DNA of 64,000 nucleotides from Saprospiraceae bacterium. GTDB taxonomy: Bacteria; Bacteroidota; Bacteroidia; Chitinophagales; Saprospiraceae. Location of the stretch: positions 434,001 to 498,000 of the forward strand of contig JADJNF010000008.1 of NCBI GenBank assembly GCA_016714445.1, written 5' to 3'. Positions 16,573-24,961 of this stretch are shown piece after piece. The translations under genes and the position numbers were made by a program. Each line of letters starts with the position of its first letter. The stretch's first letter is position 1. The notes below the pieces were generated by a model. It saw only the letters and a list, made by a program, of their open reading frames with translations. It did no database searches and was not told the DNA's origin.

Positions 16573-18123
16573 CTATGATAATCTTATCTCATCATCCGCT
16601 TCGTCAAAAAATTTATATTCAAATAGATGGAAATTAGCATTACTCGAGATACTTATCCATTTTTTGAATTTGGCATACCATTTCATCTGTACGCTTGGGA
16701 AGCCATTTTTCAGGTAAGCATAAATGAACTGATTGACATGAAGTTTTATTTTAGATTTTGGCCTGGAACTAATGATGTAATCTATATCGCGAACCATATT
16801 GTCAATGACAAGAATAGAAGGATTGACTTTACCGGAACCTTGACATGCGGGACACAATTCAGTCGTATCAATATTAACTTCAGGTCTGGTACGTTGTCTG
16901 GTGATCTGCATCAGACCGAATTTACTAAGCGGAAGTATAGTATGCTGTGCTCTGTCACTTTCCATGAAGTCACGCATTTTATTGAACAGACTGGTCTTAT
17001 TGTCTGCACTACGCATATCGATAAAGTCTATGATTATCAACCCACCTATGTCTCTTAGACGAAGTTGGCGGGCTATTTCTTCACAAGCTTCCAGATTTAC
17101 CGCCATCGCAGCTTCTTCCTGATCTTTGCGCTGCATTTTCGGACCACTATTTACATCAATGACGTGCATCGCTTCTGTGTGCTCAATCACGATATAAGCT
17201 CCACTGCTCATCGTAGAAGTTTTACCAAACGAAGCTTTTATCTGACGATTGATATCATAATGATCAAAAATGTGTCTTGAACCTTTATATTGCTGCAGAA
17301 TCTTGACTTTATCCGGAGCTATTGAACCCATGTAGTCCTTAATGCTCTGATACATGTCTTTGTCATCCACCGTGATTTTGTTAAAATTATCATTGAGGAT
17401 ATCTCGCAGTATTGAAGATGTTTTATCTATTTCACTAAGAATTTTATCAGGGGTTTTGGTTTGTTTGAGTTGCAGAAACATCGTTTTCCACTTTTCTTCC
17501 AACTCTTTGATATCATTGTGCAGATCAGCTACCTTTTTCCCTTCAGCAGCAGTCCTGACTATTACACCAAAATTTTTAGGTTTTATACTTTCTACAAGTA
17601 CTTTTAATCTTTTTCGCTCATCTACAGATCCGATTTTTTTGGATACCGCTACTATATCTGTAAAAGGGGTCAGCACAACATATCTTCCGGGTAGTGTTAT
17701 TTCACAACTCAGTCTAGGCCCTTTTGTAGAGATAGGCTCCTTGAGTACCTGAACCAGCACATGGGTATTTTTATCAAAAACCTGATCAATTTTACCGGTT
17801 TTGGGATTGTCAGGTTCTAATTCGAAGTGATCAAGCATAGGACTATTGTAACTGCCTTTCATGACCGCATTTGTAAACTTAATAAGGGACTTTATTTGCG
17901 GTCCCAGATCTGTGTAATGAAGAAAAGCATCTTTGCGATGTCCAATATCCATAAATCCGGCATTAAGTCCCGGCATAAGTTTTTTTGCACTGCCTAAAAA
18001 TATATCACCAACAGTTGAATTGTTGTTTGTTTTCTGGCGGTGTATCTCTACTAGTTTTGAGCCTTCCAATAGGGCTATTTCCACCTCAGTTGGAGATGAC
18101 TTTATTACCAATTCTTTATCCAC
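16573..18123 (-). CDS. rng: Ribonuclease E/G family protein
   Basis: RNase G/E cleaves single-stranded AU-rich RNA, with roles in rRNA 5' maturation and mRNA decay. The 516-residue protein has the N-terminal S1 domain (GDIFLGSAKKLMPGLNAGFMDIGHRKDAFL) split by a long insertion, the 5'-sensor and the RNase H-like catalytic part with MHVIDVNSG and LIIIDFIDMRS; their Asp residues bind the catalytic metal. The Zn-link is CPACQGSGKV. The scaffold tail of E. coli RNase E is absent, so it is RNase G-like. The start is GTG 18123. It follows the HU-TPR-small-protein operon on the same strand, an order like the HU-rng linkage common in Bacteroidota. Confidence 0.93.
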   Translation of the reverse strand: MDKELVIKSSPTEVEIALLEGSKLVEIHRQKTNNNSTVGDIFLGSAKKLMPGLNAGFMDIGHRKDAFLHYTDLGPQIKSLIKFTNAVMKGSYNSPMLDHFELEPDNPKTGKIDQVFDKNTHVLVQVLKEPISTKGPRLSCEITLPGRYVVLTPFTDIVAVSKKIGSVDERKRLKVLVESIKPKNFGVIVRTAAEGKKVADLHNDIKELEEKWKTMFLQLKQTKTPDKILSEIDKTSSILRDILNDNFNKITVDDKDMYQSIKDYMGSIAPDKVKILQQYKGSRHIFDHYDINRQIKASFGKTSTMSSGAYIVIEHTEAMHVIDVNSGPKMQRKDQEEAAMAVNLEACEEIARQLRLRDIGGLIIIDFIDMRSADNKTSLFNKMRDFMESDRAQHTILPLSKFGLMQITRQRTRPEVNIDTTELCPACQGSGKVNPSILVIDNMVRDIDYIISSRPKSKIKLHVNQFIYAYLKNGFPSVQMKWYAKFKKWISISSNANFHLFEYKFFDEADDEIRLS

Positions 18124-18428
18124 GATTATAGATTGAATAAGTCATAATTTAATGGTTAATGACAATCATTTTAGATGAAAATACGGTTGAATAAAAAATA
18201 CTCCTGATAATAAAGGATACAAACTGATCCAGCTTTTAGATCAGATGATATAAACATTATATGATCTATCTAGGTGCTTTTGAATCTTGGTGTGCAGAAC
18301 TGAAATAAATATAATAACTGAGATAAAAGGCGATTTGCTTATTTATCCCGGTATTCTTTAGTTTTATGTCTTGATTTTGAGCCTTTCGAATATTAGAACA
18401 CACATCCTCTACCTAAAAATCAGAAGAA
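18124..18428. other. Intergenic region upstream of rng
   Basis: About 305 bp of AT-rich DNA without a supportable gene. A small hairpin (CTGATC/GATCAG) lies near 18215-18235. The rng promoter should lie here, but no clear TAnnTTTG box is seen. Confidence 0.45.
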
Positions 18429-18454
18429 TGCCGGACCAATACATCGGTCCGGCA
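18429..18454 (-). terminator. Hairpin closing the HU-TPR-small-protein operon
   Basis: A perfect 9-bp GC-rich stem (TGCCGGACC 18429-18437, GGTCCGGCA 18446-18454) with an 8-nt loop lies 15 bp after the 31-codon gene. The minus-strand tail is only moderately T-rich. Confidence 0.65.
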
Positions 18455-18468
18455 ACAGACGTTTTATT

Positions 18469-18564
18469 TTATCTGTTCTTTTTCTTATGTCTGTTTTTTC
18501 TTAATCTTTTCTTTCGCTTATGCGTAGATATCTTATGACGTTTTCTTTTTTTACCACAAGGCAT
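18469..18564 (-). CDS. Tiny basic ribosomal-type protein (AURKAIP1/COX24 domain, mS38/bS22-like)
   Basis: A 31-residue frame from ATG 18564 encodes MPCGKKRKRHKISTHKRKK followed by RLRKNRHKKKNR; over 60% of residues are Lys, Arg or His. This matches the very short Bacteroidota proteins annotated as AURKAIP1/COX24 domain-containing, related to the C-terminus of mitochondrial ribosomal protein mS38 and to bacterial bS22. It is likely to be a small-subunit ribosomal protein that binds rRNA. It sits 22 bp after the TPR gene and 15 bp before a terminator hairpin, so it is the last gene of the HU operon. The gene is too short for ordinary ORF calling. Confidence 0.88.
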   Translation of the reverse strand: MPCGKKRKRHKISTHKRKKRLRKNRHKKKNR

Positions 18565-18586
18565 ATTTCAATATTTTAAAAGTAAA

Positions 18587-19369
18587 TTAATTAACACATT
18601 TATTTTGGTATTCATTTGCTTTTGCTTCATTTCCTGCATTTTTATATGCTGTTGCTAAAAGACAAATGGTATTTTTATTTTCCGGTTCCAATTTTATTGC
18701 CGCCTCCAGTCTCTCCAAAGCTTTCTCCGTCTGATTGGTTTGCAGTGCCAGTTTTCCGAGTTGATTTAATACAGGTACATTTTCAGGATATTGCGTATTT
18801 AGTTCTCTAAGCATAAGTATACCCTGCATAGGATTATCCGAAGATGGCTGATCTACATAACAAATAGCAAGATTAATCCTGTGCTCTATACTTTCAGGAT
18901 TAATTGATATTGCACTTTCAAAAGCTTTAACAGCTCTTTTGGCACAAAAATCTTTTACTTTCCCATCTTCAGCGTTCTTTACACAAATAGCATATGTGGT
19001 TCCCGCCATGGACCATGATGATTCGGTTTTTTGAATCACGGCAATATCTTCTGCATAAGAACCGGCAATAGAAGGGTAACCCATGTCGTACCAGGTTCCT
19101 GAAAGAGATTTTAATATCTCCAGTTTCTTAAGTGTATCCAATCCGGATTTTTCAAGATCAAGATTCATTGCATCAATGATACTTTTTTGTTCAGCATCTA
19201 TTTTAGTATAAGCATCTTTAATCAGATTTGATATTCCTGTAGACTCGATATTCATCATCCTCGACTTTTCGAGGTTTTTTTGTTTATTGGGAATAGTATC
19301 AAAACAAAAGTAAAGGGTCAGGAAGAGCACTATGGCCCCTGAAACAGTAATAATCTGAGCTTTACTCAT
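18587..19369 (-). CDS. Membrane-anchored TPR protein
   Basis: The 260-residue protein has a single N-terminal membrane segment (residues 6-23) and then a helical periplasmic or cytoplasmic part with tetratricopeptide-like repeats in the C-terminal half (AVKAFESAISINPESIEHRINLAICYV; PVLNQLGKLALQTNQTEKALERLEAAIKLEPENKNTICLLATAYKNAGNEAKANEYQ). TPRs bind partner proteins. It is 21 bp downstream of the HU gene and upstream of the tiny ribosomal-type gene. I recognise this arrangement as common in Bacteroidota, but the function is unknown. Confidence 0.8.
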   Translation of the reverse strand: MSKAQIITVSGAIVLFLTLYFCFDTIPNKQKNLEKSRMMNIESTGISNLIKDAYTKIDAEQKSIIDAMNLDLEKSGLDTLKKLEILKSLSGTWYDMGYPSIAGSYAEDIAVIQKTESSWSMAGTTYAICVKNAEDGKVKDFCAKRAVKAFESAISINPESIEHRINLAICYVDQPSSDNPMQGILMLRELNTQYPENVPVLNQLGKLALQTNQTEKALERLEAAIKLEPENKNTICLLATAYKNAGNEAKANEYQNKCVN

Positions 19370-19390
19370 ATTTTTTCGGATAGATTAATA

Positions 19391-19705
19391 TTAATCATCG
19401 TCGCCATCATCCTCAGGTAACCTATCTACATTTGCCTTTACTTGATCTACAAATACTTTTGCCGGCTTAAATGAAGGAATAAAGTGTTCAGGAATTTCTA
19501 TGGATTTATTTTTCTTAATATGTCTTCCAATTTTTTTCGCTCTTTTTTTGATTATAAAAGAACCAAAGCCTCTTACATACACATTTTCACCGTCAGAAAG
19601 CGAATTTTTAATTTCTTTGAAGAACATTTCCAAAGTAACTAGCACGTCTACCTTTGGAACTCCCGTTTTTTCTGTTATAATGTTTACTAAATCTGCCTTA
19701 CGCAT
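19391..19705 (-). CDS. HU/IHF family DNA-binding protein
   Basis: Small dimeric nucleoid protein that bends DNA. The 104 residues follow the HU fold: MRKADLVNIITEKTGVPKVDV, the helix-turn-helix-like body, NVYVRGFGSF (family GFGSF signature), a basic arm (KKRAKKIGRHIKKNKSI) with the IPEHFIPSFKPAKVF strand. It ends in an acidic tail EDDGDDD, common in Bacteroidota HU proteins. It is the first gene of an operon with the TPR and 31-aa genes. It is divergent from yicC (228 bp apart). Confidence 0.93.
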   Translation of the reverse strand: MRKADLVNIITEKTGVPKVDVLVTLEMFFKEIKNSLSDGENVYVRGFGSFIIKKRAKKIGRHIKKNKSIEIPEHFIPSFKPAKVFVDQVKANVDRLPEDDGDDD

Positions 19706-19906
19706 ATTGATTAATTTTGATTTCTGTATGTTAAAAATTATCCTTTCTGTGAAAAGAGGCGCAAATTTCGCAAAATATTGGAATTAAGAAAATAATTTCG
19801 GTCTTTTTTAATCGTTTTTGCAAAAAAAATTCACTTTAAGTGATTCATTTACAATCTTTTATTTTATTAGGCTTTATTTATAACAAAAACTATAGCTTTT
19901 TGCCAC

Positions 19907-19914
19907 TATATTTG
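19907..19914 (+). promoter_or_regulatory. Promoter box for yicC-gmk-apaG
   Basis: TATATTTG fits TAnnTTTG and ends 19 bp before the yicC ATG, predicting a short leader. Confidence 0.55.
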
Positions 19915-19933
19915 TCGCCTTAAAACAGAATTT

Positions 19934-20809
19934 ATGATTTTATCAATGACAGGCTTTGGACATAGTAAAACCGAGTATAACGGAAAAGTCATAAGAGTCG
20001 AAATTAAATCTCTCAATGCCAGATCTACGGAAATAAGATGTAAGCTTCCCAATTCTTATAGAGATCGCGAAATGGATCTCAGAAAAAGAGTGATTGACGC
20101 TTTACAGAGAGGTAAACTGGACCTCACCATTACGGTAGATGGATTTTCAGATGAAGAAAATGCTTTTATTAATGCAGATGCTTTTCGTAAATATTTCAGG
20201 GAGCTGAATATGCTTAGAGAAGAGTTGAATATTACCGAAGGAGATATTTTGCAATCTGTTTTAAGAATTCCCAATGTAATCGGTCAAAATGAAGACATGG
20301 CTGATGAAGAAGAATGGAAACTTGTAGAAAAAACGGTTGACTTGGCCATCACATCCATCAAAAAATTCCGGGCAGATGAAGGTTTGGTATTGAAAGCTGA
20401 TTTAATCGAAAGAATCAAGGCAATAGAACAAAACCTTAAGTCCATTGAACCATATGAAATTGCCAGATTGGACCGAATAAAGGACAGACTGAAAAAAAAT
20501 ATGGATGAGTTTGTCGTAAAACAACAGGTGGACCAAAACAGATACGAACAGGAAATATTGTATTATATAGAAAAACTCGATATAAATGAAGAAAAAGTAA
20601 GACTTGGTCAACATTGTATCTATTTTATGGAAGAACTGGATCATATTGAAGACCAGAAGGGGCGAAAATTATCTTTTATAGCACAGGAAATAGGAAGAGA
20701 AATAAACACTATCGGTGCAAAAGCACAGGATTCAGATATTCAGCAGTTTGTAGTAATGATGAAAGACGAACTGGAAAAGCTAAAAGAACAACTGGCAAAC
20801 ATATTATAA
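19934..20809 (+). CDS. yicC: YicC family endoribonuclease-like protein
   Basis: The 291-residue protein starts ILSMTGFGHSKTEYNGKVIRVEIKSLNARSTEIRCKLP, the strong N-terminal signature of YicC, and ends with the DUF1732 part RLSFIAQEIGREINTIGAKAQDSDIQQFVVMMKDELEKLKEQLANIL (here KLSFIAQ). The E. coli protein is reported to act as an endoribonuclease connected with sRNA decay; older work linked it to stationary-phase survival. It is cotranscribed with gmk, whose ATG is 2 bp after its stop, an association seen in many bacteria. Confidence 0.93.
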   Translation: MILSMTGFGHSKTEYNGKVIRVEIKSLNARSTEIRCKLPNSYRDREMDLRKRVIDALQRGKLDLTITVDGFSDEENAFINADAFRKYFRELNMLREELNITEGDILQSVLRIPNVIGQNEDMADEEEWKLVEKTVDLAITSIKKFRADEGLVLKADLIERIKAIEQNLKSIEPYEIARLDRIKDRLKKNMDEFVVKQQVDQNRYEQEILYYIEKLDINEEKVRLGQHCIYFMEELDHIEDQKGRKLSFIAQEIGREINTIGAKAQDSDIQQFVVMMKDELEKLKEQLANIL

Positions 20810-20811
20810 AG

Positions 20812-21405
20812 ATGTATCAGAGCCAGTTTCAAGGAAAGATGTTTATTTTTACTGCACCATCCGGAGCAGGTAAAACAACTATTGTAAAACATCTTTTAAG
20901 TAAATATGATTTTTTAGGGTTTTCAGTGTCTGCTACTACCAGAGATAAACGTGATCATGAAACGGACGGGAAGGACTATTACTTTTTAACCGTTGAAGAG
21001 TTTAAAGCCAAAATAACCAATGGTGAATTTATTGAGTGGGAGGAAGTGTACCATGATCAGTATTACGGCACACTTAAATCTGAGGTAGAACGCATCTGGT
21101 CATTACAGAAACATCTTGTTTTTGATATTGATGTTCGTGGTGCAAAAAATATCAAACAACTATATAGTAATACATGTATGTCGGTTTTTGTAAGACCTCC
21201 TTCGGTAAATACACTTATAGAAAGACTCATCAACCGAAATACTGAAACACCTGAAAGTTTACAAAAAAGGATATATAAAGTGAAAAGAGAAATGTCTTAC
21301 GAAAACAGTTTTGACATTGTGCTTGTTAATGACCTGCTTGATATATCATTTAAAGAGGCAGAACATATTATAGAGACATTTATTTTCGGTTTAACCGTAA
21401 TATGA
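20812..21405 (+). CDS. gmk: Guanylate kinase
   Basis: Converts GMP and ATP to GDP and ADP, an essential step in GTP and dGTP supply. The 197 residues show the P-loop FTAPSGAGKTTIV at 13-25, the GMP-binding part FSVSATTRDKRDHETDGKDYYFLT and GEFIEWEEVYHDQYYGT, and VFDIDVRGAKNIK. Length is normal for the family. The stop overlaps the apaG start by four bases (ATGA), so the two are translationally coupled. Confidence 0.96.
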   Translation: MYQSQFQGKMFIFTAPSGAGKTTIVKHLLSKYDFLGFSVSATTRDKRDHETDGKDYYFLTVEEFKAKITNGEFIEWEEVYHDQYYGTLKSEVERIWSLQKHLVFDIDVRGAKNIKQLYSNTCMSVFVRPPSVNTLIERLINRNTETPESLQKRIYKVKREMSYENSFDIVLVNDLLDISFKEAEHIIETFIFGLTVI

Positions 21406-21806
21406 CAGATAAACACAGAATTTACAGAGCAATTACAGAGAACATTAGTATCAGCGTGATACCAAAATATGAATCTGAAGAGTCAAATCCTGCTATAGGC
21501 AAGTTTGTATATTCATATGAAGTCACAATTGAAAATATTGGATCAGATGTAGTAAAACTTCTTTCACGACATTGGTACATTGTAGATTCTATACAGGAAA
21601 AACGTGAAGTCAGTGGTGAGGGTGTTGTGGGTGTGCAGCCTGAATTGAAGCCTGGCGAAACATTTATGTATACTTCATGGTGTCCTTTACACAGCCCAAT
21701 AGGAAAAATGTATGGAAATTATGTGTTTGTAAATTTATCAGAAAGAACTACTTTTAAGGTGCTCATTCCCGAGTTTCTTCTTGTATCAGATTTTAAGCTC
21801 AATTAA
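21402..21806 (+). CDS. apaG: ApaG domain protein
   Basis: A 134-residue beta-sandwich protein of the ApaG family. Signatures are FVYSYEVTIENIGSDVVKLLSRHWYIVDS, then VSGEGVVGVQPELKPGETFMYTSWCPLHSPIGKMYGNY; the GxGVVGxQPxLxPGExFxYTS block is diagnostic. ApaG is linked to Co2+/Mg2+ resistance in enterobacteria; ApaG-like domains also occur in F-box proteins, and the molecular role is unclear. It is the last gene of the yicC-gmk-apaG operon and overlaps gmk by four bases. Confidence 0.92.
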   Translation: MTDKHRIYRAITENISISVIPKYESEESNPAIGKFVYSYEVTIENIGSDVVKLLSRHWYIVDSIQEKREVSGEGVVGVQPELKPGETFMYTSWCPLHSPIGKMYGNYVFVNLSERTTFKVLIPEFLLVSDFKLN

Positions 21807-21865
21807 GTATCATTTCATTTGAGTAATGTTGGAGATTGACGAATATAATTCTTGAAATTTAAAAA

Positions 21866-21930
21866 TATTTATTTTAATTACAAAATAATATTTTGTAATT
21901 AATGTATTTTACCTTTATTTATAAATTAAA
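21866..21930. repeat. AT-only nested inverted repeats upstream of the F-ATPase operon
   Basis: A perfect palindrome AATTACAAAATAATATTTTG(TAATT) centred near 21889 is flanked by a wider TTTATTTTAATT...AATTAAAATAAA inverted repeat. It lies in the 303-bp spacer between apaG and atpB, about 140 bp before the atpB promoter box. It may act as apaG terminator, a cruciform, or an UP-like element; nothing else is seen in this spacer. Confidence 0.45.
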
Positions 21931-22067
21931 ATAAAATAAATTTCTGTATCTGTAATATGTTATTGCGCATAACTGCCATATTTTTAGCTTACTGGGCATA
22001 GAAATATTGTTAAAAAATCTTCCTAAATAAAAGACTATCAATGATATTAGATAACATTTTGTTTTCT

Positions 22068-22075
22068 TACCTTTG
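22068..22075 (+). promoter_or_regulatory. Promoter box for the F-type ATP synthase operon
   Basis: TACCTTTG, preceded by T and followed by CGCC, fits TAnnTTTG and lies 35 bp before the atpB ATG. Confidence 0.6.
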
Positions 22076-22109
22076 CGCCAAATTTTTCAAAATAGGTAAT
22101 ATCATCTAA

Positions 22110-23426
22110 ATGAAATATAATTTACTTTTAATATATTTATTTTTTCAATTGTCTGCAACAAGCACTTTTTCTCAGGAGCAGATGAATCATACCGATAGCA
22201 CATCAACTTCTGTTGGAGTTGAAAATCAGCATGATGAAAGTCACACTGCAGATCATACCCATGATGCACCCGGTGAACATGCAAAATTTGATCCTGCCGC
22301 AACAGCAATTCATCACATCAGCGACGCCAACGTATACTCCATTATGGACATGGTTAGGATTCCATTGCCGATGTTTTTGTATGCTCCTGGCCAAGGTTGG
22401 GACATCTTTAGTTCAGGAAAATTTCATGCTGGCGAACACGAAGACGGACACTTTGCATACAACGGATATGTACTTCATCATGGAAGTGTCCACAAAGTAG
22501 TAGATGCAGGATTTCCTTCAGAAGGTACAGTGGATATTGGACATCATGCCTTTACCCACAAAACTGAAGATAAAAACGGTAAAAAAGTAGATGTAAATTA
22601 TGTAACCTTTCAAGGTAAAGAATATAGATTAGATGCCAGATCAACATTGGATGGTGGAATTCTTGGAGGCGGAATTACATCCTTTTACGATTTTTCTTTA
22701 TCGAAAAACGTAATATCCATGATTCTGGTATCTCTCTTTTTGATATGGATATTCGGCAAAGCAGCCAGAGCATACAAAGAAAATCCAAACAGATCGCCCA
22801 AAGGAGTACAAGCCATCATAGAGCCTATGTTTTTGTTTATCAGAGACGAGGTCGCGATCCCATTCATCGGTAAAGACAAATACATGAAATTTTTGCCGCT
22901 ATTGATGAGTATATTCTTTTTTGTATTAGGCTTAAATCTTTTTGGGCAGATTCCATTTTTGGGTAGCACCAACGTGACAGGCAATTTGACGATCACCATG
23001 GTCTTGGCTCTGATCGTATTTTTTGTGGTCAATTTTAATGGTAAAAAGGATTATTGGATGCACATATTCTGGATGCCAGATGTACCAGTATTTGTCAAGC
23101 CCCTTTTGGCAGCTGTAGAGATTATGGGCCTATTTATCAAACCATTGACACTCATGTTGCGTTTGGCGGGCAATATTTCAGCTGGTCATATCGCGATATT
23201 AAGTTTTATTGGGCTCATATTTATATTCGGTAAATCTGGTGAAAGTATGGGCGGAAGTGCCATCGGTACAGCCATGGCTGTGCCACTCACACTTTTTATG
23301 ATGGCCATAGAGTTGATAGTGGCATTTGTTCAGGCGTTTGTATTTACGATACTTACAGCTTCTTATATAGGTGCTGCCATAGAGGAACACCACCATGCTG
23401 ATCATCACGCAGGTGAGCATCATTGA
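22110..23426 (+). CDS. atpB: F-type ATP synthase subunit a, with long His-rich exported N-terminus
   Basis: Subunit a forms the proton half-channels of F0. The 438 residues are far longer than the E. coli protein (271). Residues 1-22 are a signal peptide and about 23-190 form an extra, His/Asp-rich periplasmic part (HDESHTADHTHDAPGEH, GEHEDGH, HHGSVHK). The canonical five-to-six-helix domain follows, with GLNLFGQIPFLGS and KPLTLMLRLAGNISAGHIAI, where the Arg of LRLAGN is the essential stator charge. The C-terminus is again His-rich (EEHHHADHHAGEHH). Long His-rich a subunits are known in Bacteroidota. It is the first gene of the operon. Confidence 0.95.
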   Translation: MKYNLLLIYLFFQLSATSTFSQEQMNHTDSTSTSVGVENQHDESHTADHTHDAPGEHAKFDPAATAIHHISDANVYSIMDMVRIPLPMFLYAPGQGWDIFSSGKFHAGEHEDGHFAYNGYVLHHGSVHKVVDAGFPSEGTVDIGHHAFTHKTEDKNGKKVDVNYVTFQGKEYRLDARSTLDGGILGGGITSFYDFSLSKNVISMILVSLFLIWIFGKAARAYKENPNRSPKGVQAIIEPMFLFIRDEVAIPFIGKDKYMKFLPLLMSIFFFVLGLNLFGQIPFLGSTNVTGNLTITMVLALIVFFVVNFNGKKDYWMHIFWMPDVPVFVKPLLAAVEIMGLFIKPLTLMLRLAGNISAGHIAILSFIGLIFIFGKSGESMGGSAIGTAMAVPLTLFMMAIELIVAFVQAFVFTILTASYIGAAIEEHHHADHHAGEHH

Positions 23427-23480
23427 TCTATTAAAATGTAAATTGTAATAATTTTTTTAATCCATATAACACTTAACATC

Positions 23481-23690
23481 ATGACAGGAACATTAGCAGC
23501 AGTAGGAGCGGGATTAGCCGTAATCGGAGCTGGTATCGGTATCGGAATGGTAGGTGGTAAAGCAATGGAAGCTATAGCAAGACAACCTGAAGCATCTGGT
23601 GATATCAGATCAGGTATGATTCTTATGGCAGCCTTTGTAGAGGGTGCAGCGTTGATAGCTATCCTTCTTTCCATCTTCATGGCAGGATAA
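23481..23690 (+). CDS. atpE: F-type ATP synthase subunit c (H+ type)
   Basis: The 69-residue proteolipid forms the rotor ring. Helix 1 carries GAGLAVIGAGIGIGMVGG and the polar loop is EAIARQPEASGDIRS. Helix 2 is MILMAAFVEGAALIAILLSIF, with the ion-binding Glu in FVEGAAL. Na+-type rings have a Gln in helix 1 (GxGIGQG) and Ser/Thr right after the Glu. Here these are Ile and Gly, so H+ coupling is expected. A strong hairpin with a T tract follows the gene. Confidence 0.96.
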   Translation: MTGTLAAVGAGLAVIGAGIGIGMVGGKAMEAIARQPEASGDIRSGMILMAAFVEGAALIAILLSIFMAG

Positions 23691-23707
23691 TACTGACAAA
23701 CAAAACG

Positions 23708-23752
23708 AAAAACAGTCATCGCAATGCGGTTGGCGGAGCTTGGCTGTTTTTT
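23708..23752 (+). terminator. Possible partial terminator between atpE and atpF
   Basis: AAAAACAG (23708-23715) can pair with CTGTTTTTT (23744-23752), with a 28-nt GC-richer loop between and a T run at the 3' side. The next gene is on the same strand, so it may attenuate rather than stop transcription, which would favour the a and c subunits. Confidence 0.5.
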
Positions 23753-23835
23753 AATATGTATCTAACTTTAATTCAGGACTTTAGCAATCAATTTGATTAT
23801 TAAATAACCATATTAACAAAATAACAAACTAGTAT

Positions 23836-24348
23836 ATGTTTTCACTGATAAGTTTCAATCCTTTCATACCATCTCCTGGTCTAGCAATATGGGGTCTCTT
23901 GATTTTTGGTCTATTTTGGATCATTATGGGCAAAGTTGCATTCAAACCGATAGCCGAAGCACTTGCAAAAAGAGACCATGATATACAAGATGCCATAGAT
24001 CAAGCCAAAAAGACACGTGAAGAAATGGCAAATATGAAGTCTGAAAATGAAAAATTATTAGCTCAGGCACGTGAGGAAAGGACTAAAATCCTTCAGGAAG
24101 CTAAAGAGATTAAAAATCAAATGATCACTGAAGCGAAAGAAAAAGCGAAAGAAGAAGCCACTAAAATCGTTAATAGTGCCATGGTAGATATAGAAAATCA
24201 AAGGAAGGCAGCCATTACTGAAGTAAAAAATGAATTGGGAAATATGGCCCTTACTATTGCAGAAAAAGTAATCAGGAAAGAGTTGAAGGGCAATGCTGAA
24301 CAGGAGTCTTTTGTGAATTCTTTGGTGAAAGAAATTCATCTTAATTAA
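23836..24348 (+). CDS. atpF: F-type ATP synthase subunit b
   Basis: This peripheral-stalk subunit links F0 to F1. The 170 residues start with a membrane helix (about 14-34, SPGLAVWG-like PGLAIWGLLIFGLFWIIMGKVAF) and continue as one long charged helix (40-150), rich in Lys, Glu and Ala with coiled-coil character. The end FVNSLVKEIHLN binds subunit delta. It comes 145 bp after atpE, beyond a hairpin, and 29 bp before atpH. Confidence 0.94.
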   Translation: MFSLISFNPFIPSPGLAIWGLLIFGLFWIIMGKVAFKPIAEALAKRDHDIQDAIDQAKKTREEMANMKSENEKLLAQAREERTKILQEAKEIKNQMITEAKEKAKEEATKIVNSAMVDIENQRKAAITEVKNELGNMALTIAEKVIRKELKGNAEQESFVNSLVKEIHLN

Positions 24349-24377
24349 TCATCATTGCATAATAATAAATTAAAAGA

Positions 24378-24938
24378 ATGTCAGTAAGCAGAATTTCAAC
24401 CCGATATGCCAAATCGCTCATTGACCTGGCGCTGGAACGAAATGAACTGGAGTCAGTAAAAAATGATATCGCTTATTTTGATGAGGCAGTAAAAAACAGG
24501 GATTTGTACCTTTTGTTGCAAAGTCCGATCATTAATGCAGGTAAAAAACTTTCTATTATCCATGCTATATTTGAAAAGAACATTGGAAAAACAACCCTTG
24601 CATTTTTTGACATTATTATAAAAAAAGGAAGAGAAATGTACCTTCCGGAGATTTCCGTTGACTTTATGAAACAATACAGAGATTTTAATAAAATTTCAAC
24701 AGTAAAGTTAACCACAGCTGCTCCATTGAACGCTTCATCTTTGAATGAAATAAAATCAAAATTATTGTCCAGTGCAGTAACCATGGACAAGCTTGAAATT
24801 ATAGAAAAAGTTGATCCTTCTATTATTGGCGGGTTTGTCATAGAAGTGGGAGATAAACTTTATGATGCAAGTATTTCCCATAAACTTGAACAATTTAAAA
24901 AAGAATTTGCCGCGAATCAATACGTAAAATCATTTTAA
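24378..24938 (+). CDS. atpH: F-type ATP synthase subunit delta
   Basis: The 186-residue delta (OSCP) subunit caps the F1 head and binds b. Typical parts are ISTRYAKSLIDLALERNELESVKNDIAYF (N-terminal helical bundle), FFDIIIKKGREMYLPEISVDFMKQY and VKLTTAAPLNASSLNEIKSKL, with the C-terminal VDPSIIGGFVIEVGDKLYDASISHKLEQFKKEF. It lies between atpF and atpA with gaps of 29 and 23 bp. Confidence 0.94.
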   Translation: MSVSRISTRYAKSLIDLALERNELESVKNDIAYFDEAVKNRDLYLLLQSPIINAGKKLSIIHAIFEKNIGKTTLAFFDIIIKKGREMYLPEISVDFMKQYRDFNKISTVKLTTAAPLNASSLNEIKSKLLSSAVTMDKLEIIEKVDPSIIGGFVIEVGDKLYDASISHKLEQFKKEFAANQYVKSF

Positions 24939-24961
24939 TAAAATTATAAATAATAATAGAT

